From Polaromonas jejuensis NBRC 106434 (lineage in GTDB: Bacteria > Pseudomonadota > Gammaproteobacteria > Burkholderiales > Burkholderiaceae_C), in the NCBI RefSeq assembly GCF_001598235.1, contig NZ_BCYO01000005.1, forward strand, positions 124,001 through 188,000: a stretch of DNA of 64,000 nucleotides, given 5' to 3'. Shown here one piece after another: positions 1 to 8,325 of this stretch (positions are counted from its first letter, which is position 1; each line of letters starts with the position of its first letter). Both the position numbers and the translations under genes were made by a program. The notes below the pieces were generated by a model that saw only the letters and a list, made by a program, of their open reading frames with translations, did not search any database and was not told the origin of the DNA.

Positions 1-81
1 CGTGATTTTGTGGCGCGCCGCCTGACGCCGGAGAAGCGCGCCGCGGTCGAGGCTGCCGCGCACAAGTGGCACCCCAGCTAG
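1..81 (+). CDS. C-terminal end of an unidentified protein (partial)
   Basis: An open frame enters from the left edge and ends at a TAG at 79-81, giving the last 26 residues of a protein, ending AAAHKWHPS. The stretch is rich in Arg, Ala and Glu and would form a helix. It is too short to assign to a family. The reading is supported only by codon composition that matches the neighbouring genes. Confidence 0.45.
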   Translation, partial: RDFVARRLTPEKRAAVEAAAHKWHPS

Positions 82-159
82 TGTGGTGCTGCCGATCCGT
101 TTTGGCGGCGCGATCCAGGCACCAATTTTCAAACTTCAATTCAGCCGCGCGGGCTCGAT

Positions 160-222
160 CCTATTGACTTGATAGCTGCTCTCCTGCGTCTGCCAAGGGC
201 TGAAGCCGGTTCTGACTCAGTA
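160..222. repeat. Interspersed palindromic element, intergenic copy
   Basis: Core CTATTGACTTGATAG at 161-175, followed by a tail containing AAGGGCTGAAGCC (195-207). The same core-plus-tail layout recurs through the window. This copy lies between the edge gene and the 3' end of the glutathione transferase. Confidence 0.6.
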
Positions 223-224
223 TT

Positions 225-929
225 TCAACGTTTCTGGTACTGCGTCTTGCCGAACAAAATCTCGCGTTCCCTGTCGTCGCGGATCGGGCTGCGCAGGTCG
301 GCCAGTACCTTGACGCCGCGCTGCACGGCCGGACGGGCGCTGACCCGGTCAAACCAGTCCTTCAAATGCGGGTACTCGGCCCAGGCTATGCCCTGGTTTT
401 CCCAGTTGCGCAGCCACGGGAAGATGGCCACATCGGCGACGGTGTACTGGTTGCAGGCGATGAATTTGCTGGAAGCCAGCTGCTTGTCCATCACGCCGTA
501 GAGCCGCCGGGTTTCGTTGGTGTAGCGGTTGATGGCGTAGTCAATCTTCTCGGGGGCGTACATGCGGAAATGGTGGTTTTGCCCCAGCATCGGGCCGATG
601 CCGCCCATCTGGAACATCAGCCACTGAAGCGTCTGGAATTTGAGCCGGTCTGTTGGGGGCAGCAATTTGCCGGTTTTGGCTGCCAGATAAAGCAGAATGG
701 CGCCCGATTCAAAGAGGGAAATCGGCTTGCCGTCCGGGCCATCAGGATCAACCAGCGCCGGGATCTTGTTGTTGGGGCTGATCGCCAGAAACTCCGGCTT
801 GAACTGGTCGCCTGCCCCGATATTGACCGGAAAGGCCTGCCAGTCGCGCCCCAGGCGCAGGCCACATTCCTCCAGCATGATGTGGACCTTGTGGCCGTTG
901 GGTGTGGACCATGAGTAAACATTGATCAT
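225..929 (-). CDS. Glutathione S-transferase, YghU/YfcG (Nu-class) type
   Basis: A 234-residue cytosolic thiol transferase. The N-terminal thioredoxin fold opens MINVYSWSTPNGHKVHIMLE, the Nu-class pattern in which Thr/Asn after the first strand (TPNG) replace the classical Tyr/Ser/Cys. The cis-Pro segment is NNKIPALVD and the glutathione-binding ESGA follows in LFESGAILLYLA. The C-terminal helical domain carries the conserved VADVAIFPWLRNW. E. coli YghU and YfcG have disulfide-bond reductase and peroxidase activity, which is the likely function here. The gene stands alone, with a 480-base gene-free stretch upstream. The start is the only in-frame ATG matching the family's N-terminus. Confidence 0.9.
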   Translation of the reverse strand: MINVYSWSTPNGHKVHIMLEECGLRLGRDWQAFPVNIGAGDQFKPEFLAISPNNKIPALVDPDGPDGKPISLFESGAILLYLAAKTGKLLPPTDRLKFQTLQWLMFQMGGIGPMLGQNHHFRMYAPEKIDYAINRYTNETRRLYGVMDKQLASSKFIACNQYTVADVAIFPWLRNWENQGIAWAEYPHLKDWFDRVSARPAVQRGVKVLADLRSPIRDDREREILFGKTQYQKR

Positions 930-1409
930 GAGTGCTTTCTTGCGTACGGTGATACGTGCAGCACTTTAAGGGAAAAGCAAAAGCAATGTTTGGCGGGCCC
1001 AGCGCAGAGCCGGATGCAAGCTTATAGCGGCGGATATGCCCCGGACAAGCGGAATAGGGTAATCACCGTCGAGCAAGCGTTGGCGAGTCAGTGCGGCGAT
1101 GGAGGTTTTCTTCCGCTCCGCATGCAACAACATGCTCAGCATGACCCGCTAGGGGCATGAACTTCCAGCACACGACGGCATGACCGCATCGACAAGCGCC
1201 TGATGATGCGGAAAACGCAGCCCGGCACCGCCTGCAGGGCAGGCAGGAAAGCGGGCCTCACACGAAATACAGGGCGCGAGCCAGGTTCATTGGCTGCGCT
1301 AAAAAATGACCAATAAAAGGGAAGGGGACGGCAAGGCGGTCACCGATGCTGATAGGCCGGCAGGAGGCGGATGCCGGTATTGCCTCCGGCACCGAGCCGC
1401 CCGGATCCG
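930..1409. other. Gene-free stretch between the GST and a small lipoprotein gene
   Basis: About 480 bases in which I find no supported coding frame, RNA gene or clear terminator. The rightmost part (about 1370-1400) contains complementary GGAGG and CCTCC blocks downstream of the small leftward lipoprotein gene. They could form a hairpin, but no T-run follows. Confidence 0.4.
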
Positions 1410-1544
1410 TTATTCGCTTCCAGGAAAGAATGAGTCCGACGTCGTGTGATTAGAAGTTGCGGCGCTTCCGCTCATGCCCATGGAAGAACAGCCGGCAGAA
1501 ATCAGAACCACGATCACGAGGGCAATCCGTGCGAGCTTGCTCAT
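1410..1544 (-). CDS. Small secreted lipoprotein (44 aa)
   Basis: A short leftward gene, MSKLARIALVIVVLISAGCS to FFPGSE. The first 18 residues form a signal peptide with a hydrophobic core, ending in the lipobox I-S-A-G-C, so Cys19 would be the lipidated N-terminus and the mature peptide only 26 residues (Ser/Thr/Met-rich). An AAGGAG ribosome binding site sits 7 bases before the ATG, which strongly supports translation. The function is unknown. Small lipoproteins of this kind (entericidin-like) are often envelope-stress genes. It lies leftward of the divergent SigF-type promoter at 1718-1743, but a hairpin at 1651-1682 stands between them. Confidence 0.65.
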   Translation of the reverse strand: MSKLARIALVIVVLISAGCSSMGMSGSAATSNHTTSDSFFPGSE

Positions 1545-1650
1545 GAGAGTCTCCTTGCGATTCCAGGGCCGATGAAGTCTAGAGTTCGCGTGGAATCATG
1601 ACGGCAAACTCTACAGGACAGCTCAGGCAATCGCGATGGGTCACACCTAC

Positions 1651-1682
1651 AAAAAGAAACAGCCAAAGAGGGCTGCTTCTTT
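1651..1682 (-). terminator. Rho-independent terminator-like hairpin, leftward
   Basis: On the minus strand AAAGAAGCAGCC pairs with GGCTGTTTCTTT (12 bp, one G-U) around a CTCTTT loop and runs into TTTTTG. No gene ends just upstream, but a SigF-type promoter starts about 30 bases before it. Confidence 0.5.
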
Positions 1683-1717
1683 GCGACTGCAAGTAATACG
1701 GTCTATCCTGTTACTCA

Positions 1718-1743
1718 TTCGGTTGAAACCGCCTGCGGGTTAC
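1718..1743 (-). promoter_or_regulatory. Predicted ECF16 (SigF-type) promoter, leftward
   Basis: Read on the minus strand: GTAACC (1743-1738), exactly 16 bases, then CGAA (1721-1718). This is the GTAACC-N16-CGAA arrangement that I recall for the Caulobacter SigF regulon. It points away from the sigma gene, toward the hairpin at 1651-1682 and the small lipoprotein. Confidence 0.55.
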
Positions 1744-1785
1744 GCGGCAAGGCAAAATTTTCAGATGTATTTTTTTGACGCACGT

Positions 1786-1811
1786 GTAACCCATCCGCGC
1801 CATGGAACGAA
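1786..1811 (+). promoter_or_regulatory. Predicted ECF16 (SigF-type) autoregulatory promoter
   Basis: GTAACC at 1786-1791, 16 bases, CGAA at 1808-1811, identical in spacing to the divergent copy 43 bases away. It overlaps the first possible ATG (1802) of the sigma gene. If it is used, the transcript would start near 1818 and translation must start later. Confidence 0.6.
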
Positions 1812-2374
1812 TACAAAAGGACCTCCGGATTGTGCAAAGCGAGGAGCGGTTGAAAAACCTGCTGGGGCAGGGGCTGGCCGGCGATGGGGCTGCCTACCAC
1901 AGCTTCCTGAAAGAATTGAGCGCGCATTTGCGTGGTTTCTTCAGGAAAAAACTCTTTCGATGGTCCGATGATGTAGAGGATCTCGTGCAGGAGACCCTGC
2001 TCGCGGTGCACAACCAGCGGCATACCTACCGGCCGGATCAGCCCTTGACGGCATGGGTGCATGCCATCGCTCGCTACAAGCTGGTGGATCTGCTTCGTTC
2101 AAAATCGAGCCGCGAGGCGATGAACGATCCGCTGGACGACGAACTGGAGATTTTTGCCAGCTCGGATACCGATGTGGCGGATGCGCGGCGTGACCTTGGC
2201 AAGCTCCTGGCAGGTTTGCCGGACAGGCAGCGACTGCCCATCGTGCATGTCAAGCTGGAGGGTTTATCGGTCATGGAAGTCGCACAAATGACGGGAATGT
2301 CGGAATCGGCGGTCAAGGTAGGCGTCCATCGGGGACTGAAAGCGCTGGCCGCAAAAATGCGGGAGGATTTGTGA
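1802..2374 (+). CDS. sigF: ECF RNA polymerase sigma factor, ECF16/SigF type
   Basis: 190 residues from the first ATG. Region 2 holds the [16 protein letters not shown] core-binding helix and the -10 recognition segment; region 4 has the helix-turn-helix [22 protein letters not shown]. It is followed, with a GTGA overlap, by an NrsF-type anti-sigma gene, the arrangement seen in Caulobacter SigF-NrsF, which responds to chromate and cadmium. The ATG at 1802 has no ribosome binding site and lies inside a predicted SigF promoter. GTG 1832 (giving an N-terminus beginning [15 protein letters not shown] 11 bases upstream) is therefore a likely true start. Family assignment is by similarity of layout and motifs. 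Confidence 0.85.
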   Translation: MERIQKDLRIVQSEERLKNLLGQGLAGDGAAYHSFLKELSAHLRGFFRKKLFRWSDDVEDLVQETLLAVHNQRHTYRPDQPLTAWVHAIARYKLVDLLRSKSSREAMNDPLDDELEIFASSDTDVADARRDLGKLLAGLPDRQRLPIVHVKLEGLSVMEVAQMTGMSESAVKVGVHRGLKALAAKMREDL

Positions 2375-3012
2375 AAACAGACGAGCTTGTTTCCTTGCTC
2401 GCGGCGAACGTGACGTCGGAGAACCCGAATGCCGGCGCCAGGCGCCTGGGTATGGCGTTGGGTTGGGGCGGCCTGGCGGCAGCCCTGCTGATGAGCGTCA
2501 CATTCGGCGTGCGTTCCGACCTCGGGGCGCTGGCGTTGTTGCCGATGTTCTGGATGAAGCTGGCATTTACGGCCAACCTGGCCATCGTGGGCGGTTTTGC
2601 GGTCGAACGGCTGTCGCGCCCGGGCATGCGACTTGGCGGCGTCTGGGTCGGTCTGGTGGTGCCGGTACTGCTGATGTGGCTGGTGGGCTTATGGGCCTTC
2701 GCCAGTGCCGAGCCGGACCAGCGTCAGGCGCTGGTCTTTGGCCGTAGCTGGGCTTCCTGCCTGCTGAAAATTACCCTGGTTTCTCTGCCTGTCCTGATGG
2801 GCGTTTTTTGGGCGATGAAAGGACTGGCACCGACGCGTCTGGCACTCGCCGGCGCCGCCGCCGGGCTGCTTGCCGGAGCGGTGGGCGGGTTTGTGTATGC
2901 GTTTCATTGCCATGAAATGGCGGCCCCCTTCGTGGGAACCTGGTACTTGGGTAGCATGGCTCTCCTTGCGCTGGCTGGCAGCCTGCTGGGGCCGCGTCTT
3001 CTGCATTGGTAG
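2371..3012 (+). CDS. nrsF: NrsF-type membrane anti-sigma factor (DUF1109)
   Basis: 213 residues with about six hydrophobic segments and a short cytoplasmic N-terminus ([14 protein letters not shown]), matching the DUF1109/NrsF family that holds its cognate ECF16 sigma at the inner membrane. Cys130 (WASCLLKI) and Cys180 (FHCHEM) fall at nearly the same positions as the two cysteines that, as I recall, control metal-induced release in Caulobacter NrsF (131 and 181). The GTG start overlaps the sigma stop by GTGA, so the two are translationally coupled. Expected role: senses heavy-metal or thiol stress and frees the sigma factor. Confidence 0.85.
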   Translation: MKTDELVSLLAANVTSENPNAGARRLGMALGWGGLAAALLMSVTFGVRSDLGALALLPMFWMKLAFTANLAIVGGFAVERLSRPGMRLGGVWVGLVVPVLLMWLVGLWAFASAEPDQRQALVFGRSWASCLLKITLVSLPVLMGVFWAMKGLAPTRLALAGAAAGLLAGAVGGFVYAFHCHEMAAPFVGTWYLGSMALLALAGSLLGPRLLHW

Positions 3013-3181
3013 CCAGAGTTTCGAAGCTGGCCCGGCCTGTTCGGGCCCTTGACTGACGCAACTCGGCCGCGCGGCCGATGGCGCGAACGCCGGCTTTGAG
3101 CAGGCCATGCGCAAGCATGGGTCATGGCGGTTTCTTTACCCCTATGATGTTTGCTGAACTTCAAGAAGAAAAGCGAGAACC

Positions 3182-3865
3182 ATGTTTGAGCGGCTCAGAA
3201 AAGTCTTGCGTCAGGACCGCGCCCAGGCCGGCGACTCTGCGTTGACGGATGCAATGTCTGTTTGGGCGCGCCAACAGGGCTTTTCCTACGCCCGCCCGGC
3301 CACGGGCGAAGGCTTTTCACTGACGGGCAGCCTGGGCAACAGGCGCTGGAAAATGGAGTGTGGCTACTCTTCGCGTGACTACATTGATGGCGAAGAACTC
3401 CGGGCTCGTGCCGAACTCAATGTCACAGATGATGCGTCGGTGGTGATCATGAACCGGCCGCTGAAGGAGTCGCTGGAAAAGCGCGCCTACGCGATATACA
3501 CGGACACACTTCAAACCACGGTAGACCCGAATCTGACCGAGGAAATGCGCTGGCTGGCCATGTACCCGGAAGTGGATTTAGGCCACCTGCCCGCAAGCTT
3601 CTCGGCGCGCTATGCCGTGATGGCCGACAAGCGCAGCCAGGCCCTGGCCTGGATAGATACCCCTCTGGCCGAACGGCTGATGTCGTGGCCGGAACCGGCA
3701 CCGGGGGCGCAGCTGCCTTTCATCCTGATGCTGCTGCGCGGCAAGGTCTACCTGCGCATGCAGTACACGCCTGCCGACATGCCCACGCTGGGGCATGCCG
3801 CCCTGATCTTCATCAGCGCCTGCGAGTCGGCGATTGCCGGCCTGTCCATCGATATCACGCTCTGA
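3182..3865 (+). CDS. Conserved hypothetical protein
   Basis: 227 residues, soluble, no signal peptide or membrane segment. The N-terminal part starts MFERLRKVLRQDRAQ and contains GNRRWKMECGYSSRDYI. The C-terminal part has a hydrophobic LPFILMLLRGKVYLRM segment. I recognise it only as a type of uncharacterised protein found in Burkholderiales. It follows nrsF by 169 bases, with AAGAAAAGCGAGAACC before the ATG, so it is probably a separate transcription unit. No function can be assigned. Confidence 0.7.
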   Translation: MFERLRKVLRQDRAQAGDSALTDAMSVWARQQGFSYARPATGEGFSLTGSLGNRRWKMECGYSSRDYIDGEELRARAELNVTDDASVVIMNRPLKESLEKRAYAIYTDTLQTTVDPNLTEEMRWLAMYPEVDLGHLPASFSARYAVMADKRSQALAWIDTPLAERLMSWPEPAPGAQLPFILMLLRGKVYLRMQYTPADMPTLGHAALIFISACESAIAGLSIDITL

Positions 3866-3911
3866 TCAAGAGTAAAAACCCCCTCTAGCCCATAATTAAC
3901 GGGCGCCGGGT

Positions 3912-3928
3912 GCTATTGACTTGATAGC
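3912..3928. repeat. Interspersed palindromic element, core only
   Basis: GCTATTGACTTGATAGC, a 17-base near-perfect palindrome and the same core as at 161-175, but without the GGGCTGGAGGCC tail. It lies between two convergent genes (hypothetical protein and acyl-CoA dehydrogenase). Confidence 0.6.
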
Positions 3929-3992
3929 GAAAACCGTGGGGGGGGGAAAGCGTTTGGCGATTAGCCCGGGGCGCTAAAGAGGCTCAAGAGGC

Positions 3993-5252
3993 TCAGGCGC
4001 CGCGCGTCACCGGCATTTCGACTTCACCCGGCATCAACAGGTGCCTGGCCAGTTCCAGCTTGGCCAGCGAGGCGCGGTGCACCTCGTCGGGGCCGTCGGC
4101 CAGGCGCAGGGTGCGCTGGTGCGCATAGGCGTAGGCCAGCGGGAAGTCGTCCGAGACGCCGCCGCCGCCGTGGGCCTGAATGGCCCAGTCGATGATCTGG
4201 CAGGCGATGTTGGGCGCGACCACCTTGATCATGGCAATTTCGGCCTTGGCAACCTTGTTGCCCACGGTGTCCATCATGAAGGCGGCCTTGAGTGTCAGCA
4301 GACGCGCCTGCTCGATCATGCAGCGGGCCTCGGCAATGCGCTCTTCCCACACCGACTGGCGGGCGATTGGTTTGCCAAAGGCGACGCGGCTGTTCAGGCG
4401 CTTGCACATCAGTTCGAGCGCGCGCTCGGCGCTGCCGATAGAGCGCATGCAGTGGTGAATGCGCCCGGGGCCAAGCCGGCCCTGGGCGATTTCAAAGCCG
4501 CGGCCCTCGCCCAGCAGCAGGTTGCTGGCGGGCACGCGCACATTGCTCAGCCGCACTTCCATGTGGCCGTGCGGCGCATCGTCGTAGCCAAACACCGAGA
4601 GCGGGCGGATCACCGTGATGCCCGGCGTGTTGGCCGGCACCAGGATCATGGATTGCTGTTCATGGCGGCCGGCATCGGGGTTGGTTTTGCCCATCACGAT
4701 GTAGATGGCGCAGCGCGGATCGCCGGCGCCGGACGACCACCATTTGAGCCCGTTGAGCACGTAGTCGTTACCGTCGCGTTCGATGCGGCACTGCACGTTG
4801 GTGGCGTCGGAGGAGGCGACTTCGGGCTCGGTCATCAGGAAGGCCGAACGGATCTCGCCTTTGAGCAGCGGCTCCAGCCACTGGTCCTTGTTGGCCTCGG
4901 AGCCGTAGCGGGCGATGGTCTCCATGTTGCCGGTGTCGGGGGCCGAGCAGTTGAAGACCTCGGCGGCAAACGGCACGCGGCCCATGATTTCGCACAGCGG
5001 CGCGTATTCGAGGTTGGACAGGCCTTCGGGCGCGCGCGGGGAGTGCGGCAAAAACAGGTTCCACAAGCCGGCGGCGCGCGCCTTGGGTTTGAGCTCTTCA
5101 ATGAGGGTGGTGGGAATCCAGGCATTGCCCCTGGCGCGGTTTTCGGCAATTTCGCGAAAGAAGCGGGCTTCGTTCGGGTAGATGTGTGCATCCATGAACT
5201 TCAGCAGGCGGGCCTGCAGTTCCTGTACTTTGGGCGTGTAGTTGAAGTCCAT
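3993..5252 (-). CDS. Acyl-CoA dehydrogenase
   Basis: 419 residues from the ATG at 5252, which has AGGAG 7 bases upstream; a longer frame to 5432 exists but its extra 60 residues are not family-like. FAD-dependent alpha,beta-oxidation of an acyl-CoA. Visible marks: the FAD/substrate segment [18 protein letters not shown], the middle beta-domain [16 protein letters not shown], the C-terminal helical part with [20 protein letters not shown], and the terminal [32 protein letters not shown] with the QAHGG-type motif. This is the long ACAD10/11-like group. It lies 64 bases downstream of a kinase-fold gene; in many organisms the two activities are fused or adjacent. Confidence 0.92.
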   Translation of the reverse strand: MDFNYTPKVQELQARLLKFMDAHIYPNEARFFREIAENRARGNAWIPTTLIEELKPKARAAGLWNLFLPHSPRAPEGLSNLEYAPLCEIMGRVPFAAEVFNCSAPDTGNMETIARYGSEANKDQWLEPLLKGEIRSAFLMTEPEVASSDATNVQCRIERDGNDYVLNGLKWWSSGAGDPRCAIYIVMGKTNPDAGRHEQQSMILVPANTPGITVIRPLSVFGYDDAPHGHMEVRLSNVRVPASNLLLGEGRGFEIAQGRLGPGRIHHCMRSIGSAERALELMCKRLNSRVAFGKPIARQSVWEERIAEARCMIEQARLLTLKAAFMMDTVGNKVAKAEIAMIKVVAPNIACQIIDWAIQAHGGGGVSDDFPLAYAYAHQRTLRLADGPDEVHRASLAKLELARHLLMPGEVEMPVTRGA

Positions 5253-5316
5253 GAAATCTCCTGGAGGGGTGATAGGGGGTGATTGGCCGTGTTGACGGAA
5301 GGAGGGTGGGTAGGTT

Positions 5317-6408
5317 TTAAGCCTGGCTTTTCTGTGCAAAGCCCCAGGCCATCCTGGCCAGCAGCGGCGCGCCGGCCGCCGAGCTGACCGCCTGGGCGCT
5401 GGAAGCGGTGCCGGCCTCCACGCGTTTGGCAATGCCTTGCAAAATGGCAGCGAGGCGAAACAGGTTGTAGGCCAGGTAAAAGTTCCAGTCGGCTTTCAGG
5501 GCCTCGGGCGTGGCCAGGCCGGTGCGCTCGCAGTAGCGGCGTATGTATTCTTCCTCGGTGGGAATGCCCAGGCTGGCTACATCCAGCCCGCCAATGCCGC
5601 GGAACGCGCCGGGCGGAATGTGCCAGGCCATGCAGTGGTAGCTGAAGTCGGCCAGCGGATGGCCCAGGGTAGAGAGCTCCCAGTCCAGCACGGCCAGCAC
5701 GCGCGGCTCGCTGGGGTGAAACAGCAGGTTGTCGAGCCGGAAGTCGCCGTGCACGATGGACACCAGGCTCTCATCACGGGCGCTGGCCGGGATGTGGGCG
5801 GGCAGCCACTGCATCAGGCTGTCCATCTCGGGGATGGGCTGGGTGACCGAGGCCACATACTGCTTGCTCCAGCGGCCGATCTGGCGCTCAAAGTAGTTGC
5901 CGGGCTTGCCGTAGTCGGCCAGGCCGCGCTCTGCGAACTTCACCTTGTGCAGGGCGGCGATCACGCGGTTCATCTCGTCGTAGATCTCGCCGCGCTGAAG
6001 GTTCGTCAGGCCGGGCAGGGCCTGGTCCCAGAGCACGCGGCCCTCGACAAACTCCATCACATAGAAGGCGCGGCCGATCACGGATTCGTCTTCGCAGAGG
6101 CAGTGCATTTGGGGCACCGGCACGTCCGTGCCCTGCAGGCCCTGCATGACCTTGAACTCGCGCTCCACCGCATGGGCGGAAGGCAGCAGCCTGGCGACCG
6201 GGCCTGGCTTGGCGCGCATCACATAAGACCGGCCGGGCGTGATCAGCTTGTAGGTCGGGTTGGACTGGCCGCCCTTGAAAAGCTCCACCGTCAGCGGACC
6301 CTGGAAGCCGGCCAGCTGTTGGCTCAGGTAGGCGCTGAGGGCCTCGGTGTCAAAGGCGTGGGCGCCGGAGACGGCCCGGGTGCCGATAAAGTGGTCGAAG
6401 TTGCTCAT
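5317..6408 (-). CDS. Aminoglycoside-phosphotransferase-fold kinase (ACAD10/11 N-domain type)
   Basis: 363 residues with a protein-kinase-like fold. The ATP-binding lysine lies in YVMRAKPGP, the catalytic loop is [13 protein letters not shown] (HGDxxxxN) and the metal-binding Asp is in [20 protein letters not shown]. In eukaryotic ACAD10/ACAD11 this domain is fused to an acyl-CoA dehydrogenase and phosphorylates 4-hydroxyacyl-CoAs; the separate downstream dehydrogenase (3993-5252) suggests the same two-step handling of hydroxy acids. The start is 3 bases after the stop of the Crp-type regulator, so the three genes form one leftward operon. The substrate is inferred, not shown. Confidence 0.88.
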   Translation of the reverse strand: MSNFDHFIGTRAVSGAHAFDTEALSAYLSQQLAGFQGPLTVELFKGGQSNPTYKLITPGRSYVMRAKPGPVARLLPSAHAVEREFKVMQGLQGTDVPVPQMHCLCEDESVIGRAFYVMEFVEGRVLWDQALPGLTNLQRGEIYDEMNRVIAALHKVKFAERGLADYGKPGNYFERQIGRWSKQYVASVTQPIPEMDSLMQWLPAHIPASARDESLVSIVHGDFRLDNLLFHPSEPRVLAVLDWELSTLGHPLADFSYHCMAWHIPPGAFRGIGGLDVASLGIPTEEEYIRRYCERTGLATPEALKADWNFYLAYNLFRLAAILQGIAKRVEAGTASSAQAVSSAAGAPLLARMAWGFAQKSQA

Positions 6409-6411
6409 GAT

Positions 6412-7137
6412 TTATTTGTCAATCTCAGCTTCGGAAATGCGCAGCAGGATGGCGCGGTCGCGTATCACCAGGCCGCCCGGTTCGATGCGTATGGCTTCCT
6501 CGCGCTCCATGGCCTTGAGTTCCTGGTTGACCCGCTGGCGCGAAGCACCGAGCAGCTGGGCCAGCTCCTCCTGCGCCAGCTGCAGGCCTATGCGGACTTC
6601 GCTCGCGTCGGCCAGGCTGGGCACGCCATAGCTGCGCGCCAGGTGCAGCAGCTGCTTGGCCAGCCGCGCCCGCAAAGGCAGGGTGTTGAGGTCTTCCACC
6701 AGGCCGAAGAGTTGCCGGATGCGGCGCGCATGCAGGCGCAGCATGGCTTCGTACAGCTCGACATGCTGGGTCAGGATTTTGCGCAGATCGGCCCGCGAGA
6801 CGCACAGCAGCGTGGTGTCCCCGTGGGCGTAGGCGTCGTGGGTGCGCCGCTCGCCATCGAAAATCGCCACATCGCCAAACCAGATGCCGGGCTCGACATA
6901 GGTCAGCGTGATCTGCTTGCCCGAAATCGAGGTCGAACTGACCCGCACCGCGCCCTTGGCGCAAGCAATCCATTCTTCGGGCGGTTCGCCGCGAGCGGCA
7001 ATCAGCTCGCCGTCTTTGTAGCGTTTGACGTAGGCGCATCGAAGTATGTCGTGTCTCAGGGAAGGGGACAGGGATGAAAACCAGCGGCCGCCGTTGATGG
7101 CCTCTCTTTCATCTATCGTAAGAATAGGATCGTCCAT
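6412..7137 (-). CDS. Crp/Fnr-family transcriptional regulator
   Basis: 241 residues. The N-terminal cyclic-nucleotide-binding-fold domain contains VEPGIWFGDVAIFDGERRTHDAYAH. The C-terminal winged helix contains LAQEELAQLLGASRQRVNQELK as recognition helix. No Fnr-type cysteine cluster is seen, and the phosphate-binding Arg pattern of true CRP is not obvious, so the effector is unknown. First gene of the operon with the kinase-fold protein and acyl-CoA dehydrogenase, and a plausible regulator of it. Confidence 0.9.
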   Translation of the reverse strand: MDDPILTIDEREAINGGRWFSSLSPSLRHDILRCAYVKRYKDGELIAARGEPPEEWIACAKGAVRVSSTSISGKQITLTYVEPGIWFGDVAIFDGERRTHDAYAHGDTTLLCVSRADLRKILTQHVELYEAMLRLHARRIRQLFGLVEDLNTLPLRARLAKQLLHLARSYGVPSLADASEVRIGLQLAQEELAQLLGASRQRVNQELKAMEREEAIRIEPGGLVIRDRAILLRISEAEIDK

Positions 7138-7271
7138 GAGCTGTCTTCTGAGTGACTAACAAGAATGACATTGTCGCTTGAGGGACGCGGCCTGTGGCAG
7201 GCCGCTGTCACATGGGCGTCGCGGCGGAATCACTGGAGCCGCGGCAAAAAACCGGTGGCAGCCAAGCGGTG

Positions 7272-7348
7272 CCATCAATTCTCCTGAGTTGATAGCGGCT
7301 GACGCCCTTACAGCCGGGGCTACAGCTCGTTTTATAGAGGGAAAATGC
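7272..7348. repeat. Degenerate interspersed palindromic element
   Basis: TCAATTCTCCTGAGTTGATAGC followed by GCCCTTACAGCCGGGGCTACAG, a worn copy of the core-plus-tail repeat. It lies between the Crp-type regulator and the enoyl-CoA hydratase. Confidence 0.4.
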
Positions 7349-7388
7349 ATTCCGGTCCGCGCGCGGCAGCCGGTGATGCCGGCCTGGC

Positions 7389-8168
7389 CTAGCGGTACCG
7401 CGGCGTGCGTTTTTCCAGAAATGCGGAAATGCCTTCGCCGCCATTGCCGTGGTGCAGGTTGCGCACGAAGTGGTCGCGTTCGCTGGCCAGCTGCTGGCTC
7501 AGCGTGCTGACCGGCGCGTCGTTGATGAGTTCCTTGATGCTGGCCAGCGCATTGGGCGCGCGGGCATTGAGCTGGTCGGCCAGCTGAAGAGCCTGCGTGA
7601 GCGCGTCTCCTGCGGCGCTGACGCGGTTCACCAGGCCCAGCTCATGCAGCCGTTGGGCGCTGATGCGCTCGCCGCACATGAGCAGCTCGCTGGCCAGGGC
7701 ACGCGGCAGGGCACGCGCCAGGCTCCAGCTGCCGCCACCGTCGGGCGACAGCGCCACCGTGCTGTAAGACATCGCGAACACGGCATTGCTGGCCGCCACC
7801 ACAAAGTCACAGGCCAGTGCCAGTGAAAAGCCGGCGCCGGCGGCCGCGCCTTCGACGGCAGCGATCACCGGTTTGGGAAAAGTGCGTATCGAGTCTATCC
7901 AGTTGTGCAGGCCGTCGATGCTTTGGGCCTGTACCTCGGGCGCTTCACGCCGGTTGGATTGCAGACGCTGCAGGTTGCCGCCGGCGCAAAACAGCGCCCC
8001 CTCGCCGGTGATGACCACGCTGCGGATTTCGGAGTTGTTCTCGGCGGCGTTGAGGGCCTCAACGCCCGCTGCGTATATCTCGGGCCCGAGCGCATTTTTG
8101 AACTCGGGGTTGCTCAGCGTGAGGATGAGGGTGCTGCCCTCGCTGGTACTTTTCAGTGCGCCTGCCAT
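7389..8168 (-). CDS. Enoyl-CoA hydratase/isomerase family protein
   Basis: 259 residues from the ATG at 8168; an upstream frame to 8225 adds 19 residues without family character. Crotonase fold: oxyanion-hole segment GEGALFCAGGNLQRL and the second signature AAVEGAAAGAGFSLALACDFVVAA. The residue after the second motif region, in YSTVALSPDGGGSW, includes an Asp rather than the glutamates of classical hydratases, a pattern common in isomerase-type or uncharacterised members. It lies between a Crp/ACAD operon and a 3-hydroxyacyl-CoA dehydrogenase, in keeping with fatty or aromatic acid beta-oxidation. The exact substrate is unknown. Confidence 0.9.
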   Translation of the reverse strand: MAGALKSTSEGSTLILTLSNPEFKNALGPEIYAAGVEALNAAENNSEIRSVVITGEGALFCAGGNLQRLQSNRREAPEVQAQSIDGLHNWIDSIRTFPKPVIAAVEGAAAGAGFSLALACDFVVAASNAVFAMSYSTVALSPDGGGSWSLARALPRALASELLMCGERISAQRLHELGLVNRVSAAGDALTQALQLADQLNARAPNALASIKELINDAPVSTLSQQLASERDHFVRNLHHGNGGEGISAFLEKRTPRYR

Positions 8169-8214
8169 GTCAATTTTTCCAATACATCGAAATGAGGGAT
8201 AGGCAGGGAATGGG

Positions 8215-8325
8215 TCCCCGTACAAGTGGGGGCCGCGGAACTGGCTTTGCCAGGCCGCAGGCGCCGCCCCCTAGAGGGAGAACGGTGCTACGCGAAGCGA
8301 GCATCCGACGGGGGTGTTTCATTCT
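8215..8325. repeat. GC-rich interspersed repeat (second family)
   Basis: Contains CCCCCTAGAGGGAG, GCGAAGCGAGCATCCGA and GGGGGTG blocks. A related arrangement in the opposite orientation occurs at 20978-21040. It fills the space between the 3-hydroxyacyl-CoA dehydrogenase stop and the hydratase start. Confidence 0.35.

Noticed and set aside
4041..5282. Long open frame on the plus strand opposite the acyl-CoA dehydrogenase
   Set aside because: Its product has no family character and mirrors the codon pattern of the real gene; GC-rich genes often leave long open antisense frames.
5437..7077. 546-codon plus-strand frame across two genes
   Set aside because: It is antisense to the kinase-fold protein and Crp regulator, both of which have clear motifs; the product is a low-information Gly/Ala/Gln/His-rich sequence.
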